Assembly (NCBI RefSeq): GCF_015207735.1
Contig: NZ_JADEWG010000010.1
Coordinates: 1 to 64,000, forward strand
From: [Phormidium] sp. LEGE 05292
GTDB taxonomy: Bacteria; Cyanobacteriota; Cyanobacteriia; Cyanobacteriales; Aerosakkonemataceae
DNA length: 64,000 nucleotides
Reading direction: 5' to 3'
Below are positions 53,626-63,484 of the stretch, piece after piece (the first letter of the stretch is position 1; every line of letters begins with the position of its first letter). Under the pieces are notes generated by a model. It searched no databases. It was not told the origin of the DNA and was given only the letters and a program-made list of their open reading frames with translations. A program made the translations under genes and the position numbers.

Positions 53626-56304
53626 ATGAAAATTCTTAAAATCCAGACGTTACGCGGTCCTAACTATTGGAGCATTCGACGACACAAACTTATCGTGATG
53701 CGTCTCGATTTGGAAGAACTTGCCGATCGTCCGTCGAACGAAATACCAGGTTTTTATGAGGGATTGGTCGAAGTTTTACCCAGCTTAATAGAGCATTTTT
53801 GTTCCCCAGGGTGTCGCGGTGGTTTCCTAAGCAGAGTTAAAGAAGGCACGCTGATGGGGCATATCATAGAACACATTGCCCTGGAACTACAGATGCTAGC
53901 AGGGATAGAAGTGGGATTTGGTCGGACTCGCGAAACGCCTACACCGGGGATATATCACGTCGTAGTTGAATACAAAGACGAACAAGCGGGTCGCTATGCA
54001 GTGCGGGCTGCGGTCAGGCTGTGCCAAAGCATCATGGACACAGGTAGTTATCCCCAAACAGAATTAGAGCAAGACCTGCAAGACCTAAAAGAAATGGCAG
54101 CGGATGCTGCTTTAGGGCCAAGTACAGAAACAATTGTTAAAGAAGCAGAACTGAGGGGAATTCCTTGGACACCTTTAAGCGCCCGTGCTTTGGTGCAATT
54201 CGGTCAAGGGATATATCAAAAGCGAATTCAAGCAACTCTGTCTTCCCAAACGGGAATTTTAGGTGTAGAACTAGCTTCGGATAAAGAAAGTACCAAACAA
54301 ATTTTGCGGGAAGCGGGAGTCCCAGTTCCGCGAGGGACTGTGGTCAATTTCTTGGATGATTTGGCAGATGCGATCGCAGATGTGGGCGGCTACCCGATCG
54401 TAATTAAGCCGTTGGATGGTAATCACGGACGCGGGATTACCATTAACATTACGACTTGGGAAGAAGCAGAAGAAGCTTACGATGCGGCGAAGGAAGTTTC
54501 TAAATCGGTAATTGTGGAACGCTATTACCAAGGACGGGATCACCGGATTTTAGTCGTCAATGGTAAAGTCGTAGCCGTTGCTGAAAGAATACCCGCCCAC
54601 GTAGTCGGAGATGGTAAATCGACAATTCAAGAATTGATTGATGAAACTAATCGCGACCCGAATCGGGGCGAGGGACATGATAATGTGCTGACCCGGATTG
54701 AACTCGATCGCACTTCCTGGCAATTATTAGAAAAACAAGGTTATACCCTGGAAACAGTATTACCAAAAGATGAAATTTGTTATCTCCGGGCAACAGCTAA
54801 CCTGAGTACAGGGGGGATTGCAGTCGATCGCACTGACGAAATTCACAAAGAAAACATTTGGATCGCCCAAAGAGTAGCGAAAATTATCGGCTTGGATATT
54901 GCCGGAATCGATGTAGTTACATCTGATATCACCCGTCCGTTAAAAGAAATGGATGGGGTAATTGTGGAAGTGAACGCTGCACCCGGATTTAGAATGCACG
55001 CTTCGCCTAGCCGGGGAATTGCGCGAAATGTCGGTGGCGCGGTAATTGATATGTTATACCCCCCTGGCGCACCGAGCCGCATCCCCATTTTGGCAGTCAC
55101 AGGTACTAACGGCAAAACTACAACTACTCGCTTGTTGGCGCATATTTACCGCCAAACAGGTATGGTCGTGGGATACACGACGACTGATGGCACTTACATC
55201 GGGGAGTTCTTGGTGGAAAAAGGTGATAATACTGGCCCCCAAAGTGCTCAGTTGATTTTACAAGACCCGACGGTAGAAGTAGCGGTGTTGGAAGCTGCTA
55301 GGGGTGGGATTTTGCGATCGGGATTAGGATTTGATGCTAGTGATGTGGGTATTATCCTCAATGTCGCCGCCGATCACTTGGGGATTGCTGATATTGACAC
55401 GGTAGAAAAATTAGCTCACGTTAAAAGTGTAGTAGCCGAAGCGATTCACCCCAATGGCTATGCCGTACTCAATGCTGACGATCCGTTAGTTTCAGCAATG
55501 GCGCAACGGACAAAGGCACAGGTAGCTTACTTCTCGATGAATCCTGATTCCCAGTTAATTAAAGAACATACTCGCTCTGGTGGGATTGCCGCAGTTTATG
55601 AAAACGGCTATATCTCAATTTTGAAGGGAGATTGGACGATTAGAATTGAACAGGCAGTTAATGTACCCTTGACAATGGGTGGCAGAGCACCATTTATGAT
55701 TGCAAATGCTTTAGCTGCTAGTTTGGCTGCATTTGTTCAAGGTGTAGATGTTGATGTAATTCGATCGGCAATTAAAACTTTCCGCGCTTCCAGCAATCAA
55801 ACTCCAGGGAGAATGAATTTGTTTAACTTGGGCAATTATCATGCTTTAATCGATTATGCCCATAACCCCCACAGCTACGAAGCTTTAGCGAGTTTCGTTC
55901 GCAGTTGGCCTGGTGAAAGAGTTGGAGTAGTGGGCGGCCCTGGCGATCGCAGAGATGAAGATTTTGTCCAGTTAGGGAAGTTGGCGGCGCAAATGTTCGA
56001 TCGGATCATCGTCAAAGAAGATGATGATAACAGAGGCAGAGAAAGAGGCGATGGCGCACGATTAATTATCGAAGGCATCAAGCAAACTAAAGCAGATTTT
56101 AATTACGACACAATTCTCGATGAAACAAAAGCGATTAATACTGCTTTAGATAGTGCGACTGTCAACAGTTTGGTAGTAGTTTTGCCCGAAAGTGTCAGTC
56201 GTGCCGTCAGCTTAATTGAAGCCCGTAATCCCATCCCCGAAGCAGTACAACAACCTGCAACTGTAGAATCTAATAATGCAGTTACTTCCTCAGTAGGGAA
56301 TTAG
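53626..56304 (+). CDS. cphA: Cyanophycin synthetase (CphA)
   Basis: An 892-residue three-domain ligase that alternately adds Asp and Arg to make the storage polymer cyanophycin. The N-terminal domain ends about 160. An ATP-grasp domain follows (about 200-475, with IVIKPLDGNHGRGI). The C-terminal domain is Mur-ligase-like, with ATP site GTNGKTTTT (493-501) and LIDYAHNPHSYEAL. Length and motifs are normal. No clear ribosome-binding site is seen before the ATG. It would supply a nitrogen reserve. Confidence 0.97.
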   Translation: MKILKIQTLRGPNYWSIRRHKLIVMRLDLEELADRPSNEIPGFYEGLVEVLPSLIEHFCSPGCRGGFLSRVKEGTLMGHIIEHIALELQMLAGIEVGFGRTRETPTPGIYHVVVEYKDEQAGRYAVRAAVRLCQSIMDTGSYPQTELEQDLQDLKEMAADAALGPSTETIVKEAELRGIPWTPLSARALVQFGQGIYQKRIQATLSSQTGILGVELASDKESTKQILREAGVPVPRGTVVNFLDDLADAIADVGGYPIVIKPLDGNHGRGITINITTWEEAEEAYDAAKEVSKSVIVERYYQGRDHRILVVNGKVVAVAERIPAHVVGDGKSTIQELIDETNRDPNRGEGHDNVLTRIELDRTSWQLLEKQGYTLETVLPKDEICYLRATANLSTGGIAVDRTDEIHKENIWIAQRVAKIIGLDIAGIDVVTSDITRPLKEMDGVIVEVNAAPGFRMHASPSRGIARNVGGAVIDMLYPPGAPSRIPILAVTGTNGKTTTTRLLAHIYRQTGMVVGYTTTDGTYIGEFLVEKGDNTGPQSAQLILQDPTVEVAVLEAARGGILRSGLGFDASDVGIILNVAADHLGIADIDTVEKLAHVKSVVAEAIHPNGYAVLNADDPLVSAMAQRTKAQVAYFSMNPDSQLIKEHTRSGGIAAVYENGYISILKGDWTIRIEQAVNVPLTMGGRAPFMIANALAASLAAFVQGVDVDVIRSAIKTFRASSNQTPGRMNLFNLGNYHALIDYAHNPHSYEALASFVRSWPGERVGVVGGPGDRRDEDFVQLGKLAAQMFDRIIVKEDDDNRGRERGDGARLIIEGIKQTKADFNYDTILDETKAINTALDSATVNSLVVVLPESVSRAVSLIEARNPIPEAVQQPATVESNNAVTSSVGN

Positions 56305-56346
56305 AACAAGGGAACGGGGAACGGAGAACAAGGAACAGGTAAAAAT

Positions 56347-56562
56347 TTAATTTTCCCCTTGTCCCCTTGTCCCCTTGTCTCCTTGTCCCCCTGTCCCCTG
56401 CTCCTCTGCTTCCTCCTGGGATTTGCTCATTTCATCTTTAAAGCCTCGTAAAGTTTTACCCAAAGCACTGCCCATTTCGGGGATCTTTTTCGGGCCGAAA
56501 ACTAGTAGAGCAACTACAGCAATAATGCCGATTTCTGGTAATCCTAATCCAAACATTTGCAT
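56347..56562 (-). CDS. tatA: Twin-arginine translocase TatA/TatE/TatB-family subunit
   Basis: A 71-residue Tat component. The short transmembrane helix (IGIIAVVALLVFGPKKIPE), hinge and amphipathic helix (ALGKTLRGFKDEMS) are typical of TatA. The real start is probably Met3 (MFGLGLPEIG). The last ~18 residues (EQGTGGQGDKGTRGQG) are encoded by the octamer repeat array at 56351-56401, an unusual origin for a C-terminus. It may serve the Tat-exported binding protein encoded at 11577-13007. Confidence 0.9.
   Translation of the reverse strand: MQMFGLGLPEIGIIAVVALLVFGPKKIPEMGSALGKTLRGFKDEMSKSQEEAEEQGTGGQGDKGTRGQGEN
56351..56401. repeat. Octamer repeat overlapping the tatA 3' end
   Basis: Five or six copies of CCCCTTGT, the inverse complement of the 1-60 unit, occupy the 3' end of tatA. 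Confidence 0.85.
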
Positions 56563-56693
56563 CTCCTATTTTGTAAGTGTTAAATTTTTAACTTTGATTA
56601 CAGTTTATCCCAGAAGGGAGATAAGTCAGCTATGCTAATTGTCGATTTTTAGATCATGCTCCGAATTAGCTGATTAAAAATAGTTTAACTATT

Positions 56694-59198
56694 ATGAATA
56701 TTCCGGCTATTGTCGATGTTGTCATCGGGTTAATTTTCATCTACCTAATTTTAAGCTTGCTGGCCTCAGAAATTCAAGAATTAATTGCTACGGTGTTTCA
56801 GTGGCGAGCACAGCACCTAAGACAGTCAATAATTAATTTGCTGGCTGGTGATACGATCACCGATCAAAATATAGAATCAGCTAAACAACTGACCAAGGAT
56901 TTGTATAATCATCCTCTGCTGAACGATATCAATCAAGAGGCGAGAGGATTATTTGCGACAATGTTTCGGAAAATTACTTGGTTTGTATCATGGATTTATC
57001 AAGGGTTAACTGGCAGAGATGGAGTTTTTGGCAATAAAGTTAGTGCGCCTTCATATATACCTGGAGAAACTTTTGCCACCGCTTTAATTGAAAGGCTAGG
57101 AATTGGTAAACTGGTTGAGCCGCTGATTGAGGCGAAGTTCGATCGCTTTAGAAGTTCAATTGTTGAGAATATCGGTACTATTGTCGATCGCACTGAAGAA
57201 ATTCTCAAATCAGAAGAACTCGAAGCAGCGTTAAGCAAAAGCCCTGCTAAAGACGAATATTATAAATTACTGCAAGTTGATTTGTATAAAATATATAAAC
57301 AGTTTAGTAATAGTGACCTTACCCTAATTAAAGCAATAGATAAAATCTCGCTACGAATTGAGCAGTTTATTCATCAATTACAAGGTGAAGAACAAAAGAA
57401 AAAATTATCGATTTGGAAGCAAGTTTTTTTTGGAGATCGGAATGAATTGGCGATCGTCAATGGTGGATTGCAGCCGACAATTGAAGAAGTTGCTGATTTG
57501 ATAAATCAAAATAGTATAACTTGGCAAGGATATAAAGATAAAATTAACACATATTATCAACAAAGATATCAAGATGTTGTTGATGAATTGCAAAATTTTA
57601 TTGTACTGTTTGATGCAACTATTCGGATAATTATTAATCCTGCACAAACTAAGTTTATAACTAAGGAAAATATTTTAGAATCACCAGATTATACAAAATT
57701 TTGGGCAACTAATTCAATTACATCTGAAATCAAATTAGGTATGCCTTTGTCTAGTATGTATGAGGAATTAATCAAAATTATCAATAAAAAAATTAAAAAT
57801 AATCCAGGGGCAAAAGATAAATTAGAGGCTTTTAAGCAAGGTTTTGGTGAAGAAGGTCGAAAATTACTTGGTTCCAAAGTATTCCAATTAAAAGGGAAAG
57901 AGTTATTTTCAATTTGTCTTCTGATAGGCTTTTTAATTGTTACTTGGACTGCTGTTTTTCCTTTAGGAACACTCTTCATTACCCCTGTTGGAGGAATAGT
58001 TTTTATTATAATTCTCATTGTTATTTTTGTTTTGTTATTACTGGTTAATAAAGAGCCTAAGAGTTATGATGATTCTAACGAACAAGGAAGCATTGTAAAT
58101 TTAGTAGATGTATTTTTCTCGCCTAGTCCTAACATTGAAAGTAATAGGGAAAACTTAATTGAATCATTTATAAGTGAATTTAAAACCCTAGTGGAGGAAA
58201 AGCCAGAAAACCTTAACTGGGAGTTGAGTAGACTGGGACAGAGTTTTCGTCAATACTACCGAGCTTTAATTATTAATAATGCAGATATTGATTTGCCTTT
58301 TATTCCTAGTTCTGTGAAACAGAGTGTGACTACACTGGTTAAACGAGCAAAAACGAAGATCGATCGCACTGGAAATGAAGTTAACCAGCTAGCACAAGAA
58401 ATTGAAATTTGGTTCGATCGATCGATGGATCGCTCATCAGGGGTTTATAAACGGAATGCTAAAGGGATTAGTTTGTTAATTGGTTTTGGATTAGCCATTG
58501 CGACGAATTCTAACTCAATTTACATTGCGAATCAACTTGCATACGATCAAGAACTGCGACAAGCTATAGTACAGGGTTCAGAAAATTTTATTGCCACTGA
58601 AAATCAATCTGCTTCATCTTTGGATGCAAATCAGTTGCGCGATACTGCTACGCAACGCTGGCGCGATCGCAACCAGAAAGTTTCGCAAATTCTAAATGAA
58701 CAACTGAAATTGCCGATCGGTTGGAATCCCCGTGTGTTAGGTAGACAATTGGGTTGTGAATTCCCGAAAAATGCTCAGGAAGATGATTGGGATAAACTAT
58801 TCGACAAGTGCATTAAACATAGCAAAGAAGATAAATCACTTAATTTCGATCAAATTTACAACCAAGTTGCTAACCAAGTTGTTAGTGGAAAAAATAAATA
58901 CACTGGCTCTAAAATCTTTGAAGAAGCTCAAAAACGATACGAAAACGTTCGCGCTAAGAGCAATAAACCCTCAAATTACTTTGTTCCGACTGCCATTTTC
59001 GTCATGATAACAACTTCAGGCAAATGGTTAGTAGGAATCTTGTTCTTACTAGGGTGGATTGCTACAGCTATAGCAATTTCGATGGGTGCTCCCTTCTGGT
59101 TTGACTTGCTAGGTAAAGTGGTAAATGTTCGCAACACAGGTAATAAACCACCCTCTTCGGCAAATCAAACCTCTGTAAATTCCGAAAAAAGTTCTTAG
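56694..59198 (+). CDS. Large membrane protein, function unknown
   Basis: 834 residues. There is an N-terminal hydrophobic helix (about 4-28), a central pair of helices (about 405-455), another hydrophobic segment near 585-605 (ISLLIGFGLAIATNS), and a C-terminal pair (about 765-810, KWLVGILFLLGWIATAIAIS). The regions between are soluble and helical. I recognise no domain. The N-terminus (VIGLIFIYLILSLLASEIQE) resembles other cyanobacterial membrane proteins of unknown role. It is a single gene. Confidence 0.75.
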   Translation: MNIPAIVDVVIGLIFIYLILSLLASEIQELIATVFQWRAQHLRQSIINLLAGDTITDQNIESAKQLTKDLYNHPLLNDINQEARGLFATMFRKITWFVSWIYQGLTGRDGVFGNKVSAPSYIPGETFATALIERLGIGKLVEPLIEAKFDRFRSSIVENIGTIVDRTEEILKSEELEAALSKSPAKDEYYKLLQVDLYKIYKQFSNSDLTLIKAIDKISLRIEQFIHQLQGEEQKKKLSIWKQVFFGDRNELAIVNGGLQPTIEEVADLINQNSITWQGYKDKINTYYQQRYQDVVDELQNFIVLFDATIRIIINPAQTKFITKENILESPDYTKFWATNSITSEIKLGMPLSSMYEELIKIINKKIKNNPGAKDKLEAFKQGFGEEGRKLLGSKVFQLKGKELFSICLLIGFLIVTWTAVFPLGTLFITPVGGIVFIIILIVIFVLLLLVNKEPKSYDDSNEQGSIVNLVDVFFSPSPNIESNRENLIESFISEFKTLVEEKPENLNWELSRLGQSFRQYYRALIINNADIDLPFIPSSVKQSVTTLVKRAKTKIDRTGNEVNQLAQEIEIWFDRSMDRSSGVYKRNAKGISLLIGFGLAIATNSNSIYIANQLAYDQELRQAIVQGSENFIATENQSASSLDANQLRDTATQRWRDRNQKVSQILNEQLKLPIGWNPRVLGRQLGCEFPKNAQEDDWDKLFDKCIKHSKEDKSLNFDQIYNQVANQVVSGKNKYTGSKIFEEAQKRYENVRAKSNKPSNYFVPTAIFVMITTSGKWLVGILFLLGWIATAIAISMGAPFWFDLLGKVVNVRNTGNKPPSSANQTSVNSEKSS

Positions 59199-59220
59199 GT
59201 TTGTTGTCAGGTTTGTTGTG

Positions 59221-59234
59221 ACGACTTCAGTCGT
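59221..59234. repeat. Short dispersed palindrome
   Basis: ACGACTTCAGTCGT is a perfect palindrome. A close inverted relative, ACGACTGAAGTCGC, is found at 61975-61988. Confidence 0.55.
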
Positions 59235-59262
59235 TTTATTTATCTCTAGAACTTACCCACTG

Positions 59263-59333
59263 AGATCCCCCAACCCCCTTCCCAAGGGGGCTTAAAAGGT
59301 TCCCCCCTTGGGAAGGGGGGCTAGGGGGGATCT
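59263..59333. repeat. Long inverted repeat (GATCCCCC type)
   Basis: A 71-bp element has ends AGATCCCCC and GGGGGGATCT and nested CCCCCTTCCCAAGGGGG and CCCCCCTTGGGAAGGGG hairpins. It lies between convergent genes. It is similar to repeats common in cyanobacterial genomes. Confidence 0.75.
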
Positions 59334-59358
59334 AGGTTTCAGGCAGAGAGTAGCTATT

Positions 59359-61605
59359 CTACTTAACATATACACAGACAGGGACTCTTTTATAAGCAGG
59401 TGTACCACTGCGAGAATCGATATTAGCACTAAACAAAATATTAGCTTCAGGATAAAACATAAAAGCGGCTCCTTCACGAATTGCACCGCAAATAATCTCA
59501 AGATTATCTAATTCTCCAACATCTCCTTTGACAGAAACTCGTTGATGTTCTTTTAACCCTGCATTCTGCACATCCAAACGATTCATTAAAATACAATGAC
59601 GATGTGGCATTCCCCGATATTTATCTTCCTGCTGATAAACTACAGTATTATGTTGTGTATAGCTGCGTCCAGTACCTAAAATTAGGACAATTCCCGTTTG
59701 CTCTTCAGTAATCCCAAAATGGGTTTTAGTTGGTAAAGATAATTGCGGTAAAGGTGTCACAAACATTTGAGCTTTACCGGAAGTTGTAGCGAATTTTGGT
59801 TCAATAAAAATCCGCCCCTCAATAGTAAATTCTTCTTGAGTTTTGTCAATAGTCGCAATTTTTTGATAGCCGGGAATGGTTTTAGCAATTAATTCTCTAA
59901 CATAGCTAGTATCTTGCAGTTTTCGCCAATTAATTGGACTTTCTCCATGTATACGGTGAGCAATTTCTGTGAGTAATTCAACTTCCGAAATTAAGTCAGC
60001 TTCAGGGGCTTGTAAGTGACTAGTTCCCACATCATTTAACCGCACAAAATTGTTGCCAGATTCAGTAGTAGTTTGGTGCGGATTTTCAAACCGATTGAAC
60101 ACAGGTAAAATTAAAGTTTGATGTTGAGCTAATCCGTGAAAATGCCCTAAGTTGGGTTTAGTAGCAACATAAAAGATAGTTTGAATTTGTGATAATGCTT
60201 GTTTTGCTTGTTTCAAATCGGGGTTAGCTGCATAAAGATTTCCCCCTAAACATAAAAGCGTGTCAACTTTTCCAGCTGTAGCTGCTTCAATTAAGGCACG
60301 GGTATTATAACCTGGAGTTTCACTTATTGGATGTCCTAATAATTGGGAGAGTGCTTGTTTGATTTCTTCTCGTAATTTCACAGTTACGCCCATTGAACCA
60401 AATCCTTGCACATTAGAATGTCCGCGAATTGGCATTGTACCTGCACCAACTTTGCCTGCATTTCCTGTAATCAAGGCTGTATTCGCAATACTAAAAACGT
60501 TGTCTACTCCATTACTATGCTGAGTAATACCCATTGCCCAAGCAAACACTACTCGCTCTGATGTACCAATAAAATAAGCTGCGGCTGTGATTTCTTCAAC
60601 AGATAAACCACAAGTATTAGTAATCGCTTCCCATGAAGTTTGTTGAGCATAGTTTATCACTTGTTCCCAACCGTCGGTGTAGGAAGCGAGATAGTCTTTT
60701 TTGATTAAATTCTGTTCAATTAATGATTTTTGTAACCCAATAAATAAGGCTACATCACTACCAGGAATTAGTTGCAGATATAAAGTAGAAATGTCTGAGC
60801 CGCCTGTGAGGAGAGATTTAATCGGGAAAGCCGGAGAAGCAAATTTAACTAAGCCGATTTCTATTTGGGGGTTAATGATGATAACTTTGCCGTTTCTTTC
60901 GCGCAATTTAATTAATTCATTCATCAACCGGGGATGATTTGCTGGGGCGTTAGAGCCAATTAAAACAACGCAATCACTTTCTTTTAAACCTTCTAGGCTC
61001 ACCATTGATGTGCCTGAGCCAAATACTTGTTTTAATCCAACGGTTGAGGGTGCGTGACAGAGATCGGAACAATCTGCTAAGTTATTGCTGCCTAAGCTAC
61101 GCATTAGCAGTTGCAGTAAATAAGCTGCTTCATTGGAGGAACGCCCAGAACTATAGGTAGCGATGCGTTCGGCTGGTTGCCGAAATGCTTTTGCAGCTAT
61201 TTGGAAAACTTCTTCCCAGGTAATACGATCGTAATGTGTCGCGCCACTTCTCAAAATTAGGGGATAATTGAGTCTGCCTAAACGATCGCACTCCTGAGAA
61301 TTTAGTTGTTGCAGTTGAGTGATGCTATATTTCTCAAAGAATTCTGGGCTAATGGCAGGTTGTAATTCAGATGCGATCGCTTCTACACTTTTAGCACAGC
61401 GTTGTAAATATTCTCCAGCTTCATTAACAAATCCACCTTTTTGTCCACCCGTTCCCCAAGCACAAGATAAACAAGCACTTTTATGATTGAGTGTTTGCCA
61501 TAGTTTCAATCCTGTGGGAGTAAAGGTTTTTTCTACCCAATATTGAACTACAGGTAAACCGCCGCCTACTGATGGATGAGATTCTTTGTCTGGAGAGTTA
61601 TTCAT
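59359..61605 (-). CDS. FdhF/YdeP-type molybdopterin oxidoreductase
   Basis: A 748-residue molybdenum enzyme of the formate dehydrogenase alpha-like FdhF/YdeP group. Near the N-terminus only two cysteines (Cys45 and Cys48 in ACLSCAWGTGG) are seen instead of the usual four ligands of a 4Fe-4S cluster. Cofactor-binding segments include SGRSSNEAAYLLQLLMRSLG, VVLIGSNAPANHPR, GNAGKVGAGTMPIRGHSNVQ and the C-terminal YRGMPHRHCILMNR. The substrate is unknown. No partner subunit is encoded alongside. Confidence 0.9.
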   Translation of the reverse strand: MNNSPDKESHPSVGGGLPVVQYWVEKTFTPTGLKLWQTLNHKSACLSCAWGTGGQKGGFVNEAGEYLQRCAKSVEAIASELQPAISPEFFEKYSITQLQQLNSQECDRLGRLNYPLILRSGATHYDRITWEEVFQIAAKAFRQPAERIATYSSGRSSNEAAYLLQLLMRSLGSNNLADCSDLCHAPSTVGLKQVFGSGTSMVSLEGLKESDCVVLIGSNAPANHPRLMNELIKLRERNGKVIIINPQIEIGLVKFASPAFPIKSLLTGGSDISTLYLQLIPGSDVALFIGLQKSLIEQNLIKKDYLASYTDGWEQVINYAQQTSWEAITNTCGLSVEEITAAAYFIGTSERVVFAWAMGITQHSNGVDNVFSIANTALITGNAGKVGAGTMPIRGHSNVQGFGSMGVTVKLREEIKQALSQLLGHPISETPGYNTRALIEAATAGKVDTLLCLGGNLYAANPDLKQAKQALSQIQTIFYVATKPNLGHFHGLAQHQTLILPVFNRFENPHQTTTESGNNFVRLNDVGTSHLQAPEADLISEVELLTEIAHRIHGESPINWRKLQDTSYVRELIAKTIPGYQKIATIDKTQEEFTIEGRIFIEPKFATTSGKAQMFVTPLPQLSLPTKTHFGITEEQTGIVLILGTGRSYTQHNTVVYQQEDKYRGMPHRHCILMNRLDVQNAGLKEHQRVSVKGDVGELDNLEIICGAIREGAAFMFYPEANILFSANIDSRSGTPAYKRVPVCVYVK

Positions 61606-62000
61606 CTGTGATTAACAATGGGAGATCTGATAATAGTTTATCTAATTAAGAGAGTTAGGAATTTTTTTTTGGAACGCAGATGAATGCAGATGCACGCAGA
61701 TGAACGCAGATGTTGGCGCAGCTTTCCCGCAGGGTACGCAGATGTAAGCATTAACTACTTCCTTTATTTTCTTTCTTCGCGCTCTTTGCGTCCTTTGCGG
61801 TTCAAAAAAAAGATTAATTAAAGCAACTTTAGTGTAATTTATTAATCAAGTTGACAATTTACATTACAGAATTTATGGATTGAGTATAATTTTCGTTATT
61901 CATCATAGCTAATTCTCTCCTCAAAACTCTCTGTGTCCTCTGGGTCTGGAGCGGTTTAATAATCTTAAAAACTAACGACTGAAGTCGCTACAACGAACGG
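61606..62000. repeat. Intergenic region with degenerate direct repeats
   Basis: This gap holds five copies of ACGCAGATGAA-like sequence (61674-61745) and a GCGCTCTTTGCGTCCTTTGCGG segment in two parts (61779-61800). It ends with the palindrome ACGACTGAAGTCGC (61975-61988). No gene is evident. Confidence 0.65.
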
Positions 62001-63407
62001 TTATTCACTTGGCAGTCTTTTGATTTGAATTGGTAAATTTAACCAATCGCTGAGTTCAGCCGCCAGCCACTCAATTTCTGGTACAGTTAAGCCATGCCCA
62101 AATATATATTCTCGCCTTCCTGCCCAAATAGCGATCGAGCAACGATGACCTTCAGTTACATAGATTAATTCTAATTTGCTAATCTCTGTTCTAGGCATGG
62201 GACGCAAATTATAATTAGCTAACATAGACATTCCGGGACGAAACTTGAATTTCAAGCCAAACAACTTGTAAATGAAGGAAATTTCTTGTTTATTTACAAG
62301 CAAAACAGATTTACCAAATAAACTAAAAAGTATTTCTGAGAGCATACCAATGCCAGCACCCCAAAATGGTAAGGAGAATAATAAAAAGAACAGGTTCATG
62401 CCAAAGGGCGCAATGAAAAAGGCTGCGATCGTCCACATAAATATGCCGGAATTCCAAGCGATCGCAAATAAAATCAAAAATACGATATCCGGTCTTAATC
62501 CTGATTCAGAAATAGTAATTTCTAAATGATTAAAATTTTTATTTAGAATAACTTTGCTGCCTGATGGCTTTTTAGGAACTAAATAAATAGCATCTTTGGT
62601 TAACGGTTTTTCTAAAGCTGTTAATGCTGCTTCCGCTGAATTTAACCGACGGTTTAAACTTGGCTCTGTTAACAATTTTAACCAGCGAGAAAAGCCCGGA
62701 CTAATATTAGCAAATTGCTCAAATTCAATATTCAAATCTGTTTGAGGTAAATCTGCTGGATGAGTACCCGTAACTAAATAGATTAAAGTTGCGCCTAAAC
62801 TGTAAAGGTCAGAAGCGGGAACTGCCCTACCGCCAAATTGTTCTGGTGGCATATAGCCGTAAGTTCCTACTACCGTAATTGTCCCAGATTCTCTAGCGGC
62901 GAGTGTTTGGACTGAACCAAAATCTACTAAATAAACTTCACCTTTACCACTTGTAGAACTATTAGTCAAAAGAATGTTACTTGGCTTAATATCTCGGTGA
63001 ATTATTGGTGGTTGATGTTGATGTAAATAAGTAAGAATTCTTAAAATATCTTTAGCAATTTCTTGTACTTCGCTTTCGGTAAAAGTTCTGCCAGCTTTTA
63101 GGTGTTCTTCCAAGGAATTAGCAGGAATATAACTTTGAACTAAGGCAAATCCTTTGTTATTCGGTGAGTTTACCTCAAAATAATTTAAATATCGGGGAAT
63201 AGCAGGATGGGAAAGGTTTTTTAAGGTTTTTGCTTCCCGTTCAAATAGCTTGAAATCTTCCCATTCCAAATCATTACCGAAAGTTAGTAGCTTAATTACT
63301 ACTAATTCTTGAGTTTGCTTATCCCAAGCTAGTAGAGTTCTACGTCCGGCTTTTTTCCCTAGTTGTTGGCGAATTTCGTAGCGTTCTTCCCACAAGGTAT
63401 CGAACAT
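62001..63407 (-). CDS. Serine/threonine protein kinase with membrane-anchored C-terminal domain
   Basis: A 468-residue eukaryotic-type kinase. Residues 8-275 form the catalytic domain: Lys39, Glu57, HRDIKPSN (137-144), DFG (162-164) and [10 protein letters not shown] (181-190). The Gly-rich loop is degenerate (LGKKAGRR). Two hydrophobic helices follow (about 305-360), and then a predicted beta-rich domain (about 365-460). Targets are unknown. It diverges from pcyA with only 77 bp between. Confidence 0.92.
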   Translation of the reverse strand: MFDTLWEERYEIRQQLGKKAGRRTLLAWDKQTQELVVIKLLTFGNDLEWEDFKLFEREAKTLKNLSHPAIPRYLNYFEVNSPNNKGFALVQSYIPANSLEEHLKAGRTFTESEVQEIAKDILRILTYLHQHQPPIIHRDIKPSNILLTNSSTSGKGEVYLVDFGSVQTLAARESGTITVVGTYGYMPPEQFGGRAVPASDLYSLGATLIYLVTGTHPADLPQTDLNIEFEQFANISPGFSRWLKLLTEPSLNRRLNSAEAALTALEKPLTKDAIYLVPKKPSGSKVILNKNFNHLEITISESGLRPDIVFLILFAIAWNSGIFMWTIAAFFIAPFGMNLFFLLFSLPFWGAGIGMLSEILFSLFGKSVLLVNKQEISFIYKLFGLKFKFRPGMSMLANYNLRPMPRTEISKLELIYVTEGHRCSIAIWAGRREYIFGHGLTVPEIEWLAAELSDWLNLPIQIKRLPSE

Positions 63408-63484
63408 TATTTTTTTCCATTATTGTCCCTCTTCGTTCTATTCTGGAGCAAGGCTTAAATGTTGCACTTTTTATTATCCGAATA

